DNA of 32,888 nucleotides from Betaproteobacteria bacterium (GCA_019237595.1 JAFAGU010000376.1:1-32888), one strand, 5' to 3'; positions 8,486 through 21,145 are shown, counted from the first letter of the stretch. Program-made: numbers and translations. The notes: generated from the sequence alone by a model not told the origin.

Positions 8486-9397
8486 ATGGAATTGGGCATC
8501 GTGGGACTGGGAAAGATGGGCGCAGGCATGGCCCGGCGGCTCGCGCGCGCCGGCGTGCGCGTGGTCTGCTACGACCAATCCGACGCGGCCCGCGAGGCGA
8601 TCGCGCGCGAGAAGAACATCGAATGCGTCGAGAACCTCGCGGCGCTCTGCGCGAAGCTCGTCGGCGAGCGGGTGCTCCTCGTCATGCTTCCCGCCGGCGA
8701 GGCGGTCGAGGCGACGATCCGCGATCTCCTGCCGCTCGTCTCCTCGGGGGACACGATCGTCGACGGCGGCAACAGCTACTACCGCGATTCCAAGCGCCGG
8801 GCGCTTGCGCTCTCGCAACAAGGCCTGCGCTACATCGACGCCGGCGTCTCCGGCGGCGTGCATGGCGAGGCGCACGGCTACTGCCTCATGCTGGGCGGCA
8901 CGCCGAAGTCGATCGAGATCTTCGAGCCTTTCGCGAGGCTCCTCGCCCCGGGAGCGGAGCGCGGCTGGCTGCACTGCGGGCCGAGCGGCGCCGGACACTT
9001 CGCGAAGATGATCCACAACGGAGTGGAGTACGGGATGATGCAGGCGCTCGCCGAGGGCTTCGCGCTCATCGCTGCACGGCCCGAGCTCGACATCGATGCG
9101 GCGCGCCTCGCCGAGACATGGCGCCACGGGAGCGTCGTGCGCTCCTGGCTCCTCGACCTTTGCACGACAATCCTGCAGGAAAACGAAACGCTCGAGGGCG
9201 TTGCGCCCGTTGTGGCCGACTCCGGCGAAGGACGCTGGACCGCGCTCGAGTCGATCGAGCTCGGCGTGCCGGCGCCGGTCATCACCCTCGCGCTCATGGG
9301 GCGTTTCTCGAGCCAGGGCCGCTCCGATTACGCACGGCGGCTCCTCGCCCTGATGCGCACCGGATTCGGCGGACACCCGTTCACCAAGAGCGGATGA
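8486..9397 (+). CDS. gnd: 6-phosphogluconate dehydrogenase, decarboxylating (short GndA-type)
   Basis: MELGIVGLGKMGAGMARRL, VDGGNSYYRDS, DAGVSGGVHGEAHGYCLMLGG, GHFAKMIHNGVEYGMMQALAEG. Confidence 0.95.
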   Translation: MELGIVGLGKMGAGMARRLARAGVRVVCYDQSDAAREAIAREKNIECVENLAALCAKLVGERVLLVMLPAGEAVEATIRDLLPLVSSGDTIVDGGNSYYRDSKRRALALSQQGLRYIDAGVSGGVHGEAHGYCLMLGGTPKSIEIFEPFARLLAPGAERGWLHCGPSGAGHFAKMIHNGVEYGMMQALAEGFALIAARPELDIDAARLAETWRHGSVVRSWLLDLCTTILQENETLEGVAPVVADSGEGRWTALESIELGVPAPVITLALMGRFSSQGRSDYARRLLALMRTGFGGHPFTKSG

Positions 9398-9879
9398 TCG
9401 TCGTCGTGATGGGCGTCTCGGGGTCGGGCAAGTCGACGATCGGCCCGGCCCTCGCCCGCGCGCTCGAAGTCCCTTATCTCGACGCGGATGATTTTCATCC
9501 ACCGGAGAACGTCGCCAAGATGGCCGCCGGCGTTCCCCTCGGCGACGCGGACCGCGCACCGTGGCTCGCGCGCATGAACGAACGCCTGCGAACGCTTGAT
9601 CGCCAGGGCGAATCAGCGGTGCTCGGCTGTTCGGCGCTAAAGGAAAGGTACCGCCGCGTGCTGCGCGAAGGCGTTCGCGATTTTCGGCTCGTCTACCTCC
9701 ACGCGCCCTTCGAGGTGATCTCGCGCCGGGTCGCGCAGAGACAGCACCGCTACATGCCGGCGAGCCTGCTCGCGAGCCAGTTCGATACGCTCGAGCCGCC
9801 GGACGAGGCGATCTCGATCGACGTATCGCAGCCGCTCGAGCGCTGCGTGGCGCTCGCCGTCTCCGGGCTGCGCGGCTAA
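9394..9879 (+). CDS. gntK: gluconokinase
   Basis: MIVVVMGVSGSGKSTIGPALARALEVPYLDADDFHPPENVAKMAAGVPLGDADRAPWLARMN, CSALKERYR, LLASQFDTLE; ATGA overlap with gnd. Confidence 0.94.
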   Translation: MIVVVMGVSGSGKSTIGPALARALEVPYLDADDFHPPENVAKMAAGVPLGDADRAPWLARMNERLRTLDRQGESAVLGCSALKERYRRVLREGVRDFRLVYLHAPFEVISRRVAQRQHRYMPASLLASQFDTLEPPDEAISIDVSQPLERCVALAVSGLRG

Positions 9880-11509
9880 TCCCCGCGCGCCGCGCCTTCC
9901 CGTCTGGGGTCCACTCCGCCGCGCCAGAACGCGGCCGGCCCGGCTTGCACCCGCTCGAGGCCGTGCAAGCCGCTCTCCATCTCGCGGATGGCGACCTCGT
10001 GCCCGCGCTCGGCGAGGATCGCGGCGAGCGGCTCGTAGCGCGTGCCGAGCTCGATCTCGACCGGGCCGCCGCGGCTCCCGAAGTTGGGCATGGCGATCGC
10101 GGAAGCGAGGTCGCGCCTCCAGTCGAGCACCGCCACGAGCGTCTTGGCGACGTAGTTGATGATGAAGGAGCCGCCCGCGGAGCCGATCGCCAGGCGCACG
10201 TTCCCTTCCCGGTCGAACACGATCGTCGGCGCCATGCTGCTGCGGGGCCGCTTGCCCGGGCCGACCTCGTTCGGCCCGCCCGGAGCGAAGTCGAAGTCCG
10301 TGAGCTCGTTGTTGAGCAGGAACCCGTCGACGAAAACCCGGCTGCCGAACGGGGCCTCGATGCTCGTCGTCATGGAAGCGACGTTGCCTTCGCCGTCGAC
10401 GATCACGAAGTGGCTCGTCCCGGGAACCTCGCCTTGCGCCGCGGGGGCGGCACGGCGCCCGCGAGCGCCGATGCCTTTCGCCCAGTCATCCAGGTAGGCA
10501 GGCGAAAGAAGCTTCGCCGTCGGAACCGTCGTGAAATCTGGGTCGCCGACGAAGCGCGCGCGATCCCGGAACGCAAGTCTCCCCGCTTCGGCGAAGTAAT
10601 GTGCGGCGTCCGCGGAATCCGGCGCCGCCTGCGGGAAGGGCGTGCGCTCGAGCAGCGCCAGGATCTGAAGCACCGCGATCCCGCCGGAAGAGGGCGGCGG
10701 CATGGAGCACACGCGCCACTCGCGGTAAGGGCCGCAGACCGGGGAGCGCTCGACTGCGCGGTAAGCCGCGAGATCGACCGCCGTCATCCCGCCCGGCGCC
10801 GCGCCGGAGGCGACGGCACGGACGATGTCTTCCGCGATGCGACCCTTGTAAAGCGCGTCCGCGCCTTTCTGCGCGATCGCCCGAAGCGTCGCGCCGTAGT
10901 CGCGGTTGACGAGCTTCGCACCCACGGGCTTGGGCCGCCCATCGCGCTCATAGAAGAGCGTCGCGCTGCGCGGCGCAAAGCGATCGCTCGAGAGGAGCGC
11001 ATGCAGGCGTGGCGATACAGCGAAGCCCTCCTCGGCGCTGAAGATCGCCGGCGCGAAGAGCTCTTCCCACCCGAGGCGTCCGTGCCGCGAATGCGCGAGC
11101 TCGAGCATGCGGATCGCCCCGGGCACCCCGACCGAGCGCCCGCCCGCGATCGCCTCGAAGATGGGAAGCGGCTTCCCTTGCGCGTCCAGGAACCGCTCCC
11201 GCCGGGCGCTCGCCGGCGCGGTCTCGCGCCCGTCGTACGCGTGGAGCGACCGATCCTTCGCCGACCAGTAGAGGAGGAACGCGCCGCCGCCCACGCCGGA
11301 GCTCTGCGGCTCGACGAGGCCGAGCATCGCCTGGACTGCGACCGCCGCGTCGGCCGCCGTGCCGCCCTGGCGGAGGACCGAGGCGCCCGCATCGGCGGCG
11401 AGCGGATTCGCCGCGACGACGAGATAGCGGCTTTCGCCATGAGCGAGCGCGCAGAAAAGAAAAAGGGCGGCCGCAGCCGCCCTTTTGCATGCCTCTCGAG
11501 CCGAGTGCT

Positions 11510-11513
<4 letters not shown>
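9876..11513 (-). CDS. ggt: gamma-glutamyltransferase family protein
   Basis: GTG start at 11513 (GTGA overlap with hppA stop); signal peptide [104 protein letters not shown]. The longer track ORF (to 13580) is upstream artefact. Confidence 0.92.
11461..11486 (-). terminator. intrinsic terminator hairpin, 11-bp stem with 4-nt loop and T-rich tail, inside ggt 5' coding region downstream of hppA
   Basis: Minus strand: AAAAGGGCGGC-TGCG-GCCGCCCTTTT followed by TCTTTT (11460-11455). Confidence 0.8.
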
Positions 11514-13609
<2,096 letters not shown>

Positions 13610-13644
13610 TGTGTTCTATCCCCCAAGAAAGGCGCGGAATTTTA

Positions 13645-14301
<657 letters not shown>

Positions 14302-15054
14302 TCAGCCTCCTCCCTTTGCCGCAAGCATTGTACGGACCGCCTCGAGGTCGGCCGGCGTGTCAACGCCCGGCGGGACGTCCTCGTCGCTCACCACGACCGC
14401 GATGCGGTAGCCGTGCCACATCATGCGCAACTGTTCCAGCGCCTCGGCGCGCTCGATTTGACACACCTCAAGCCGCGCGTATTCGCGGAGGAAACCGGCA
14501 CGGTAGGCGTACAGGCCCGCATGGCGGTAGCACGCCGGGTCGCCCTCGCGCGGGTACGGAATGCGCGAGCGCGAAAAGTACAGCGCCCTCCCCTTCGCGT
14601 CCATCACGACCTTGACGACGTTCGGGTTGGAAAGCGAGGCGGCGTCGTGGATCGCGTGGCAGGCGGTCGCGGCGGCAGCCGCGTCGTCGTGGCGAAGTGC
14701 GTGCGCCACTGCGGCCACGAGCCGAGGCGGCACGAGCGGCTCGTCACCCTGAACATTCACGACGATCTCGCCATCGGCAAGGCGGAGCTGGCGCGCGGCT
14801 TCGGCGAGACGGTCGGTGCCGGAAGGATGGGTGGCGGAGGTGAGAAGCGCCGAGAAGCCGTGCGCACGCACGGCCGCCGCGATGCGCTCGTCGTCCGTCG
14901 CGACGTGCACGGCCGCCGCGCCGCTTTGCGCCGCCCGCTCGCACACGCGCACGACCATCGGCTTGCCGGCGAGGTCCGCGAGCGGCTTTCCAGGAAAGCG
15001 GCTGGAGGCGTAGCGCGCCGGGATGACGACGGTGAAGGCCGTCGCAGCGCTCAA
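14302..15054 (-). CDS. kdsB: 3-deoxy-manno-octulosonate cytidylyltransferase (CMP-KDO synthetase)
   Basis: TTG start at 15054 (TTGA overlap with upstream stop); [55 protein letters not shown]. Confidence 0.95.
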   Translation of the reverse strand: MSAATAFTVVIPARYASSRFPGKPLADLAGKPMVVRVCERAAQSGAAAVHVATDDERIAAAVRAHGFSALLTSATHPSGTDRLAEAARQLRLADGEIVVNVQGDEPLVPPRLVAAVAHALRHDDAAAAATACHAIHDAASLSNPNVVKVVMDAKGRALYFSRSRIPYPREGDPACYRHAGLYAYRAGFLREYARLEVCQIERAEALEQLRMMWHGYRIAVVVSDEDVPPGVDTPADLEAVRTMLAAKGGG

Positions 15055-15242
15055 GCGATCTCTTCTTCCGGCGGAAGCTTCCGCGCCTCCTCTTCGAGCA
15101 TCACCGGGATGCCGTCCTTCACCGGGTAGGCGAGCCGGTCCGCGCGGCACGCGAGCTCGGCCGCGTCCTTGCGATAGACGAGCCTCCCCTTGCACAGGGG
15201 GCACACGAGGATCTCAAGCAGCTTTGGATCGACTGCACTCAT
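15051..15242 (-). CDS. Trm112 family protein (YcaR-like)
   Basis: 63 aa: [56 protein letters not shown]. Confidence 0.93.
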   Translation of the reverse strand: MSAVDPKLLEILVCPLCKGRLVYRKDAAELACRADRLAYPVKDGIPVMLEEEARKLPPEEEIA

Positions 15243-16191
15243 TCAGTTTGCGCAGGAGCCACTCAGGAAAGCGCGGGGCGAGCTCCGCGCTGACCGGCAG
15301 TACCCACCAGTGGGGCTGCGCGGCGCGGCGCAATTTTACCGCGTCCTTCTCCGTCATCACGAGCGCCCGGCCATCGCCGAACACGAGCTCTTCCGGGCGA
15401 AAGGCGTGATGGTCGGGAAACGCGTGCGGCTCGATGCGCAGGCCGATGGCACGCAAGTGCAGGAAGAAGCGCTCCGGGTTGCCGATGCCGGCCACCGCAT
15501 GGAGCGTCTCGCCCGCGAACGCGCTCGCCGGGCGCCGGTCGTTCGCATCCGTCATCCGGTGGAGCAGGCTCCCCTCGAGGCGCATGGCAAATGCGCCGGG
15601 CCATTCCAGGCCGTTCGCCACGACAGCGTCGACGCTTCGAAGGCGCGAGGCCGGCTCCCGCAGCGGCCCCGCCGGAAGCAGCCGGCCGTTGCCCAGGCCG
15701 CGGGAATCGAGCACCGCGATCTCGATGTCGCGCCGGAGCGCGTAGTGCTGCAAGCCGTCGTCGAGGATGAGCACATCCACTTCCCGGTGCCGCTCGAGCA
15801 GCGCCCGCGCCACGGCCGCGCGGTCCTCCCCGACCCATACGGGACAACCGCTGCGCCTCGCCATGACGACCGGCTCGTCGCCTACTTCCGCGGGCTCCGA
15901 GACCATGGCAGCCTCGCGAGGGCCGGCGCCAACCGAGCCGTAGCCGCGCGAAACGATGGCCGGCGATCGTCCCTGGCGCCGCAGGAATTCCGCGATCCAC
16001 AGGACGAGCGGCGTCTTGCCGCTGCCGCCCACCGTGATGTTGCCGACGACGATCACCGGAACCCCGGGATGCGCGCTCTTCAGCAGCCTCAGCGCATAGA
16101 GCATCCTCCGGGCGGCGACGACGGCGCGGAAGGCAAGGCTCGCCGGCCAGAGCAGCCAGGCCAGGGCGGCGGGGCGGCGCCAGGGGTCCAC
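15214..16191 (-). CDS. lpxK: tetraacyldisaccharide 4'-kinase
   Basis: [73 protein letters not shown]. Confidence 0.95.
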   Translation of the reverse strand: MDPWRRPAALAWLLWPASLAFRAVVAARRMLYALRLLKSAHPGVPVIVVGNITVGGSGKTPLVLWIAEFLRRQGRSPAIVSRGYGSVGAGPREAAMVSEPAEVGDEPVVMARRSGCPVWVGEDRAAVARALLERHREVDVLILDDGLQHYALRRDIEIAVLDSRGLGNGRLLPAGPLREPASRLRSVDAVVANGLEWPGAFAMRLEGSLLHRMTDANDRRPASAFAGETLHAVAGIGNPERFFLHLRAIGLRIEPHAFPDHHAFRPEELVFGDGRALVMTEKDAVKLRRAAQPHWWVLPVSAELAPRFPEWLLRKLNECSRSKAA

Positions 16192-16193
16192 GA

Positions 16194-16610
16194 CTACTTG
16201 CTGGACTGCGTGGTGAAGGTGATTTGCGAGAGGCCGGCGACGCGCGCCGCCTCCATCACGCGAACGACCGACTGGTGCGTGGCATTCGCATCGGCGCTGA
16301 TGACGATGATCGGGTCCTTCTGGTTCATCGCCGCCCGCCGCAGCACGTCGGCGAGCGCCTCCACCGTCGTGAAGGGCGTCGGAGAATGGTTGATCACGTA
16401 CTGGCCCTGGGAATTCACGAGGACGTTCACCTCGTTCGGCCGCTCGAGCTGCTTGTCGGCCTCGGCGGTGGGCAGGTTGATCTGCAGCTCGGTGTACTTC
16501 GAGTACGTGGTGGTGATCATGAGGAAGATCAGGATCACCATCATCACGTCGATCAGCGGCACGAGGTTGATCTCGAGCGGCTCCTCGCCCTTTCCGCGCC
16601 GGAAATCCAT
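16194..16610 (-). CDS. exbD: biopolymer transporter ExbD/TolR family
   Basis: 138 aa: EPLEINLVPLIDVMMVILIFLMITTTYSK, VISADANATHQSVVRVMEAARVAGLSQITFTTQ. Confidence 0.93.
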   Translation of the reverse strand: MDFRRGKGEEPLEINLVPLIDVMMVILIFLMITTTYSKYTELQINLPTAEADKQLERPNEVNVLVNSQGQYVINHSPTPFTTVEALADVLRRAAMNQKDPIIVISADANATHQSVVRVMEAARVAGLSQITFTTQSSK

Positions 16611-17243
16611 CTAGCCGCGGGGCTGGCCGCCCTGGAAGTCCATGCGCTCGCCGTGCACGATGTCGACGAGCTTCGAGGCCTGCTGCTCCATCTCCACGAC
16701 CAGCGTCGCCACCTTGTTCTTGAAATGCCGGTACATGATGAGCGCCGGGATCGAGATCGCGATGCCGAAGGCGGTGTTGTAAAGCGCCACCGAGATGCCG
16801 TGCGCGAGCTGCTGCGGGTTCGTGCCGCCGGGCGCCTGCGAGCCGAAGATCTCGATCATGCCGATCACCGTGCCGAAGAGCCCGAGGAGCGGCGCGGCGG
16901 TGGCGATGGTCCCGAGCGTGGTGAGAAAGCGCTCCATGTCATGGGCCACCGCGCGGCCCGCCTCCTCGATCGCCTCCTTCATGACGTAGCGCGAGCTCTT
17001 CTGGTTGCGCAGCCCGGCGGCGAGCACCGCGCCAAGCGGCGAATCCTTCGCGAGCTTCTCGATGATCTCCTGGTTGGTCCCCTGGCGCTTGTAGACCGTC
17101 ACCACCTGCTCCAGCAGCGTGGGGGGAACGATCTTCTTGTCGCGCAACGAAATGGAACGCTCGATGATGAGCGCCACGGCGATGACCGAGGCGAGCAGGA
17201 GGAACCAGATCGGCCATCCTGCGGCCTGGATGATTGCGAACAA
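16611..17243 (-). CDS. exbB: MotA/TolQ/ExbB proton channel family protein
   Basis: LFAIIQAAGWPIWFLLLASVIAVALIIERSISLR, FLTTLGTIATAAPLLGLFGTVIGMIEIFG, GISVALYNTAFGIAISIPALIMYRHF; likely TTG start at 17243. Confidence 0.92.
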   Translation of the reverse strand: MFAIIQAAGWPIWFLLLASVIAVALIIERSISLRDKKIVPPTLLEQVVTVYKRQGTNQEIIEKLAKDSPLGAVLAAGLRNQKSSRYVMKEAIEEAGRAVAHDMERFLTTLGTIATAAPLLGLFGTVIGMIEIFGSQAPGGTNPQQLAHGISVALYNTAFGIAISIPALIMYRHFKNKVATLVVEMEQQASKLVDIVHGERMDFQGGQPRG

Positions 17244-17410
17244 CGCGAGTTCCCCGTGCCTTTCCTGCCCGCGTCGACGATGTCGCACGGGATTTCGTTC
17301 TTGAGTGGCGGCGACTTTAAGCCAAATTCTCGCGGCGCGGCAAGTTTGCGCGCTGCACCAACGAAGCGCGCGAAGTCACGGTCCAGCGATCGCTTGTAGT
17401 ACAGACAGCG

Positions 17411-17446
17411 ATATCCACAAGATTCTGTGGATAAGTTTGTGGATGG
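17411..17446. promoter_or_regulatory. cluster of three DnaA-box-like 9-mers
   Basis: ATATCCACA (17411-17419, +), TGTGGATAA (17426-17434, exact reverse complement of TTATCCACA), TGTGGATGG (17438-17446, -). Confidence 0.55.
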
Positions 17447-17633
17447 ACGATGAATAGCGGTCCGCTTGCTTCGCAAATCTTCGGCAAAGTCGGTCCCGAT
17501 CAAAATTTGAGCAGTGTTTTCCCTTTGGCGAACAGTAGTTTATGGAAAAGAATCGGCCTCCGCGCGGTCTTCGGGCAAGCGGAGGCGGGCCGTCGGCGGG
17601 AATGTGGATTACTGCGGACGGCTCCCCTCTCCC

Positions 17634-17658
17634 TAAAGCGCCTCGGAGCGGCGCTTTA
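17634..17658 (+). repeat. inverted repeat / hairpin upstream of xseA
   Basis: TAAAGCGCC-TCGGAGC-GGCGCTTTA, 9-bp perfect stem; adjacent 14-bp perfect palindrome TTACGTGCACGTAA at 17656-17669. Confidence 0.6.
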
Positions 17659-17724
17659 CGTGCACGTAAGGGGCCACTTCAGGCGCCTTGTAGTGCCGCA
17701 ACGCAGGCATAGTTCGAGGCAGCC

Positions 17725-18912
17725 ATGACGAGCGACGTCCTCACGGTTTCCCAGCTGCTCCGAAGCGTGCGCGACACGATCGAGCGGCGCTTTCCGCTGC
17801 TGTGGGTCCGGGGGGAAGTCTCCAACCTGTCGCGCGCGAGCTCGGGCCATTGCTATTTCACGCTGAAGGACGGCGGCTCCCAGGTCGATTGCGTGATGTT
17901 CCGCAGCCGCTTGGCGGCGCTCGACTGGCCGCTCGCCGACGGGGACCGCGTGGAGGCGCGCGTGCTCGTGACGCTCTACGAGCCGCGAGGGCGCTTCCAG
18001 CTGAACGTCGAGGCGCTGAGGAGAGGCGGGCTCGGGCCGCTCTACGAGCGCTTCCTCCAGCTCAAGGCGCGGCTCGAGGCCGAGGGCCTCTTCGATCCTG
18101 CGAAAAAGCGCCCTTTGCCGCGCTTTCCGCGCGCCATCGGCGTCGTCACCTCGCTCCAGGCGGCGGCGCTTCGCGACGTGCTCACCACGCTCGCGAGGCG
18201 CAATCCCGCCGTTCCCGTGATCGTCTATCCCGTGCCGGTGCAGGGCGAAGGCGCCTCCGAGCGGATCGCTGCCATGCTCGCGCGAGCGAACGATCGCGCC
18301 GAATGCGACGTCCTCCTCCTCGTGCGCGGCGGCGGGTCCCTCGAGGACCTGTGGCCGTTCAACGAGGAGCGTGTCGCTCGCGCTTTGCGGGCCTCGCGGC
18401 TGCCGGTAGTCGCCGGTATCGGCCACGAGACCGATTTCACCATTGCGGACTTCGCCGCCGACCATCGCGCCCCGACGCCCACCGGCGCGGCGGAGCTCGC
18501 GAGCCCCTTGCGCGCGGAGCTCCTCGCGCGCATCGGCGAATGCGCGCGCTGCATCTCCCGCGACGCCAGGCGCCAGCTCGGCTACGCGGCGCAGGCGGTC
18601 GATGCCGCGGCGAAGCGGCTCGTCCATCCGGCGGCACGCCTCAAGGCCGCGCGGCAGGACCTCGTCCACCTCGGCGCGCGGCTCGCCGGAGCGTTCCGCG
18701 CGCGCGTGGACCGGCTTTGCGCGCGAAGGGAGACGCTGGAAGCAGCGCTGCGCAGCCTCGATCCCTCCGCCGTCCTTGCGCGCGGCTATAGCATCACACG
18801 CGACGGCGCGGGCCGGATCGTGCGCGACGCCGCCGGCGTGGAGACCGGCGGGCGCATCGTCACCACGCTCGCGCGAGGATGGCTGGAAAGCGAAGTGCGC
18901 AAGAAAGGATGA
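17725..18912 (+). CDS. xseA: exodeoxyribonuclease VII large subunit
   Basis: [107 protein letters not shown]. Confidence 0.96.
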   Translation: MTSDVLTVSQLLRSVRDTIERRFPLLWVRGEVSNLSRASSGHCYFTLKDGGSQVDCVMFRSRLAALDWPLADGDRVEARVLVTLYEPRGRFQLNVEALRRGGLGPLYERFLQLKARLEAEGLFDPAKKRPLPRFPRAIGVVTSLQAAALRDVLTTLARRNPAVPVIVYPVPVQGEGASERIAAMLARANDRAECDVLLLVRGGGSLEDLWPFNEERVARALRASRLPVVAGIGHETDFTIADFAADHRAPTPTGAAELASPLRAELLARIGECARCISRDARRQLGYAAQAVDAAAKRLVHPAARLKAARQDLVHLGARLAGAFRARVDRLCARRETLEAALRSLDPSAVLARGYSITRDGAGRIVRDAAGVETGGRIVTTLARGWLESEVRKKG

Positions 18913-18933
18913 TCGGCGGGGGATAATCCGGCG

Positions 18934-19488
18934 ATGGCACATCGTCTCACCAAGATCGCGACCCGTACGGGCGACGGCGGCGAAACGGGCCTCGGCGACG
19001 GGCGGCGCGTCGGCAAGGACACGCCGCGCGTGCGGGCGCTGGGCGACGTCGACGAGCTCAACTCCGCCGTCGGCCTCGTGCTCGCGGAGCCGCTGCCCGC
19101 CGAAGTGAGGGAGGCGCTCGCGCGCGTGCAGCAGGACCTCCTCGACCTCGGAGGCGAGCTCAGTATCCCGGGCCACTCCCTCGTCGGCGCGCCGCACGTC
19201 GAGCGCCTCGACGGCTGGCTCGAAGCCTGGAACGCGGGCCTGCCGCCTTTGAAGGAATTCATCGTGCCGGGCGGAACGCGGGCCGCCGCCGCGGCGCACC
19301 TTGCCCGCACGGTTTGCCGCCGCGCCGAGCGCAGCGTCGTCGCGCTCGGCCGCGAGGAAAAAGTCGGCGAGCCCGCCCGCCAATACCTCAACCGGCTTTC
19401 CGACCTCCTGTTCGTCGCGGCGCGCGCGGTCAACCTCCGCGCAGGCGGCGAGGACGAGCAATGGCGTCACGAGCGGAAGAAGCGCTGA
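18934..19488 (+). CDS. PduO-type ATP:cob(I)alamin adenosyltransferase
   Basis: KIATRTGDGGETGLGDGRRVGKDTPRVRALGDVDELNSAVGL, FIVPGGTRAAAAAHLARTVCRRAERSVVAL, YLNRLSDLLFVAARA. Confidence 0.95.
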   Translation: MAHRLTKIATRTGDGGETGLGDGRRVGKDTPRVRALGDVDELNSAVGLVLAEPLPAEVREALARVQQDLLDLGGELSIPGHSLVGAPHVERLDGWLEAWNAGLPPLKEFIVPGGTRAAAAAHLARTVCRRAERSVVALGREEKVGEPARQYLNRLSDLLFVAARAVNLRAGGEDEQWRHERKKR

Positions 19489-20060
19489 GCAGCGCCTCGG
19501 GACGGCCCGCGAGCCCCGATCCGCTGGTCGGGCTCCTGGGCGACTGCGGGCGAGGGGACCGGGACGCCTTCGAGCGGCTCTACCGCGCCAGCTCGGCGAA
19601 ACTGTATGGCGTTGCCGTCCGTATATTGAGGCGTGAAGACTGGGCCGAGGAAGTCCTGCAGGACTGCTACGTGAGCATCTGGACGCACGCGCCGGAATAC
19701 CGCCCCGGGCTTGCGGCGCCCATGACCTGGATGACGAGCATCGTGCGCAACCGCTGCCTCGACTGGCTGCGGCGGCCGCGCCCGGAGGTCCCCGACGAGG
19801 ACGGTTCGGCGACGGAGCAGGCCGAAAGCGCCGATGCGGGGCCGCTCGCCCTCCTCGAGAGCTCGACCGAGGCGGGCGCCCTCGCGCGGTGCCTGGCTAC
19901 GCTCGAGGCGCGCCAGCGCCAGGCGATCGCCCTCGCTTTCTACGACGGGCTTTCGCATTCGGAGCTCGCCCACCACCTGCGCCAGCCGCTGGGCACCGTG
20001 AAGACTTGGGTGCGCCGCGGCCTGCTGCGCCTGAAGGACTGCCTTGGATTACCGCAATAA
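19461..20060 (+). CDS. ECF-type RNA polymerase sigma factor (SigK-like)
   Basis: LVGLLGDCGRGDRDAFERLYRASSAKLYGVAVRILRREDWAEEVLQDCYVSIW and LATLEARQRQAIALAFYDGLSHSELAHHLRQPLGTVKTWVRRGLLRLKDCL (regions 2 and 4). Confidence 0.93.
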   Translation: MASRAEEALSSASGRPASPDPLVGLLGDCGRGDRDAFERLYRASSAKLYGVAVRILRREDWAEEVLQDCYVSIWTHAPEYRPGLAAPMTWMTSIVRNRCLDWLRRPRPEVPDEDGSATEQAESADAGPLALLESSTEAGALARCLATLEARQRQAIALAFYDGLSHSELAHHLRQPLGTVKTWVRRGLLRLKDCLGLPQ

Positions 20061-20724
20061 GCCCGAGCTCGCGGAGCGCCTGGCAGGCGAATATGTCCTC
20101 GGGACGCTCCGCGGCCCGGCGCGTGCGAGGTTCCGCCGGTGGATGGCCCAGGACGGGGCCGTCGCGCTCGCCGTGCACGAATGGGAAGCGCGGCTCTCGC
20201 CGCTCGCCGATGCAGTGGCGCCGCAGAGGCCACCCGGGCGCGTGTGGAACGCCATCGAGTCGCGGCTTGGCGAGCGCCGCCGGCGCGGCTTTTTCTGGCA
20301 AGGCCTTGCATGGCTCGCGAGCGGCGCCGCAGCCGCCATGCTGGCGATGGCGTTCCTGCTTCCGGCCCTCAAGCCCGCGCCCGCGGCCTACGTCGCCCTG
20401 TTGACCGATCCCAAGACGCAGCGGGCGGTGCTCTACGTGAGTGCCGATCGCAAGGGGACCGCGCTCCGCGTGAAGGCCCTGGATCCGTCCATCCGCGTCG
20501 CCGATGGGAGCCTCGAGCTCTGGGCGCTGCCCCGCGGGGGAAAGCCGCGCTCGCTGGGTCTCGTCCCGGGCGAGCGAGGCGTGCTCCCGCTCGGCGCAGT
20601 GGCCGACCAGGCCCTGGGCGACGTTCCGATGCTCGCGGTGAGCCTCGAGCCGAAGGGCGGATCGCCGACCGGCGCCCCCACGGGTCCCGTCCTATACTCG
20701 GGACCGTGCGTGAAGGACTGGTAG
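20044..20724 (+). CDS. anti-sigma factor (RskA-like)
   Basis: LAGEYVLGTLRGPARARFRRWM zinc-finger-like N-terminus, single TM (GLAWLASGAAAAMLAMAFLLPAL), DGSLELWALPRGGKPRSLGLVP; TTG start overlaps the sigma gene. Confidence 0.9.
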   Translation: MDYRNKPELAERLAGEYVLGTLRGPARARFRRWMAQDGAVALAVHEWEARLSPLADAVAPQRPPGRVWNAIESRLGERRRRGFFWQGLAWLASGAAAAMLAMAFLLPALKPAPAAYVALLTDPKTQRAVLYVSADRKGTALRVKALDPSIRVADGSLELWALPRGGKPRSLGLVPGERGVLPLGAVADQALGDVPMLAVSLEPKGGSPTGAPTGPVLYSGPCVKDW

Positions 20725-21134
20725 ACCCGCTGGAAGGCGGCGGCCGACACCGGCTGCTGATCGTCGACGACGAGGAATCCACGCGCCTGCTGCTCGCCCG
20801 GATCCTCTCTACCGAGCTCGACGCGGAAGTCCAGCTCGCCGGCACGTCCGAGCAGGCGCTCAGGCTCACGCGCAACTACGTCTACGATGCGATCCTGCTC
20901 GACCTGCTCATGCCGGGCGACGGCGGCCTCGCGATCCTGCGCGACCTGCGCTCGGGACCGCCGAACGCGACGACGCCCGTGATCGTCGTGTCGGTGGTGT
21001 CCGACGCGGGCATGATCGCCGAATGCACCGCCGCCGGCGCGAACGCGTACCACAAGAAGCCGGTCCGACGTGAATCGCTCGTGCGCACGGTGCGCGAGCA
21101 GCTTGCCGCGCGCACGCGCGGCCCCGCAAGCTAG
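20706..21134 (+). CDS. single-domain response regulator (REC)
   Basis: HRLLIVDDEESTRLLLARIL, AILLDLLMPGDGGL, VIVVSVVSD, AYHKKPV; GTG start at 20706 inside the 3' end of the anti-sigma gene. Confidence 0.85.
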   Translation: MREGLVDPLEGGGRHRLLIVDDEESTRLLLARILSTELDAEVQLAGTSEQALRLTRNYVYDAILLDLLMPGDGGLAILRDLRSGPPNATTPVIVVSVVSDAGMIAECTAAGANAYHKKPVRRESLVRTVREQLAARTRGPAS

Positions 21135-21145
21135 GAGGAAACGCG

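Noticed and set aside
17540-17700. Possible 6S RNA
   Set aside because: Some GC-rich stem resemblance, but no convincing central-bubble consensus and not next to zapA/ygfA-type neighbours; not callable by eye.
17450-17728. 92-aa ORF between the DnaA-like boxes and xseA
   Set aside because: No motif, no good SD, spans the inverted repeats; more likely non-coding.
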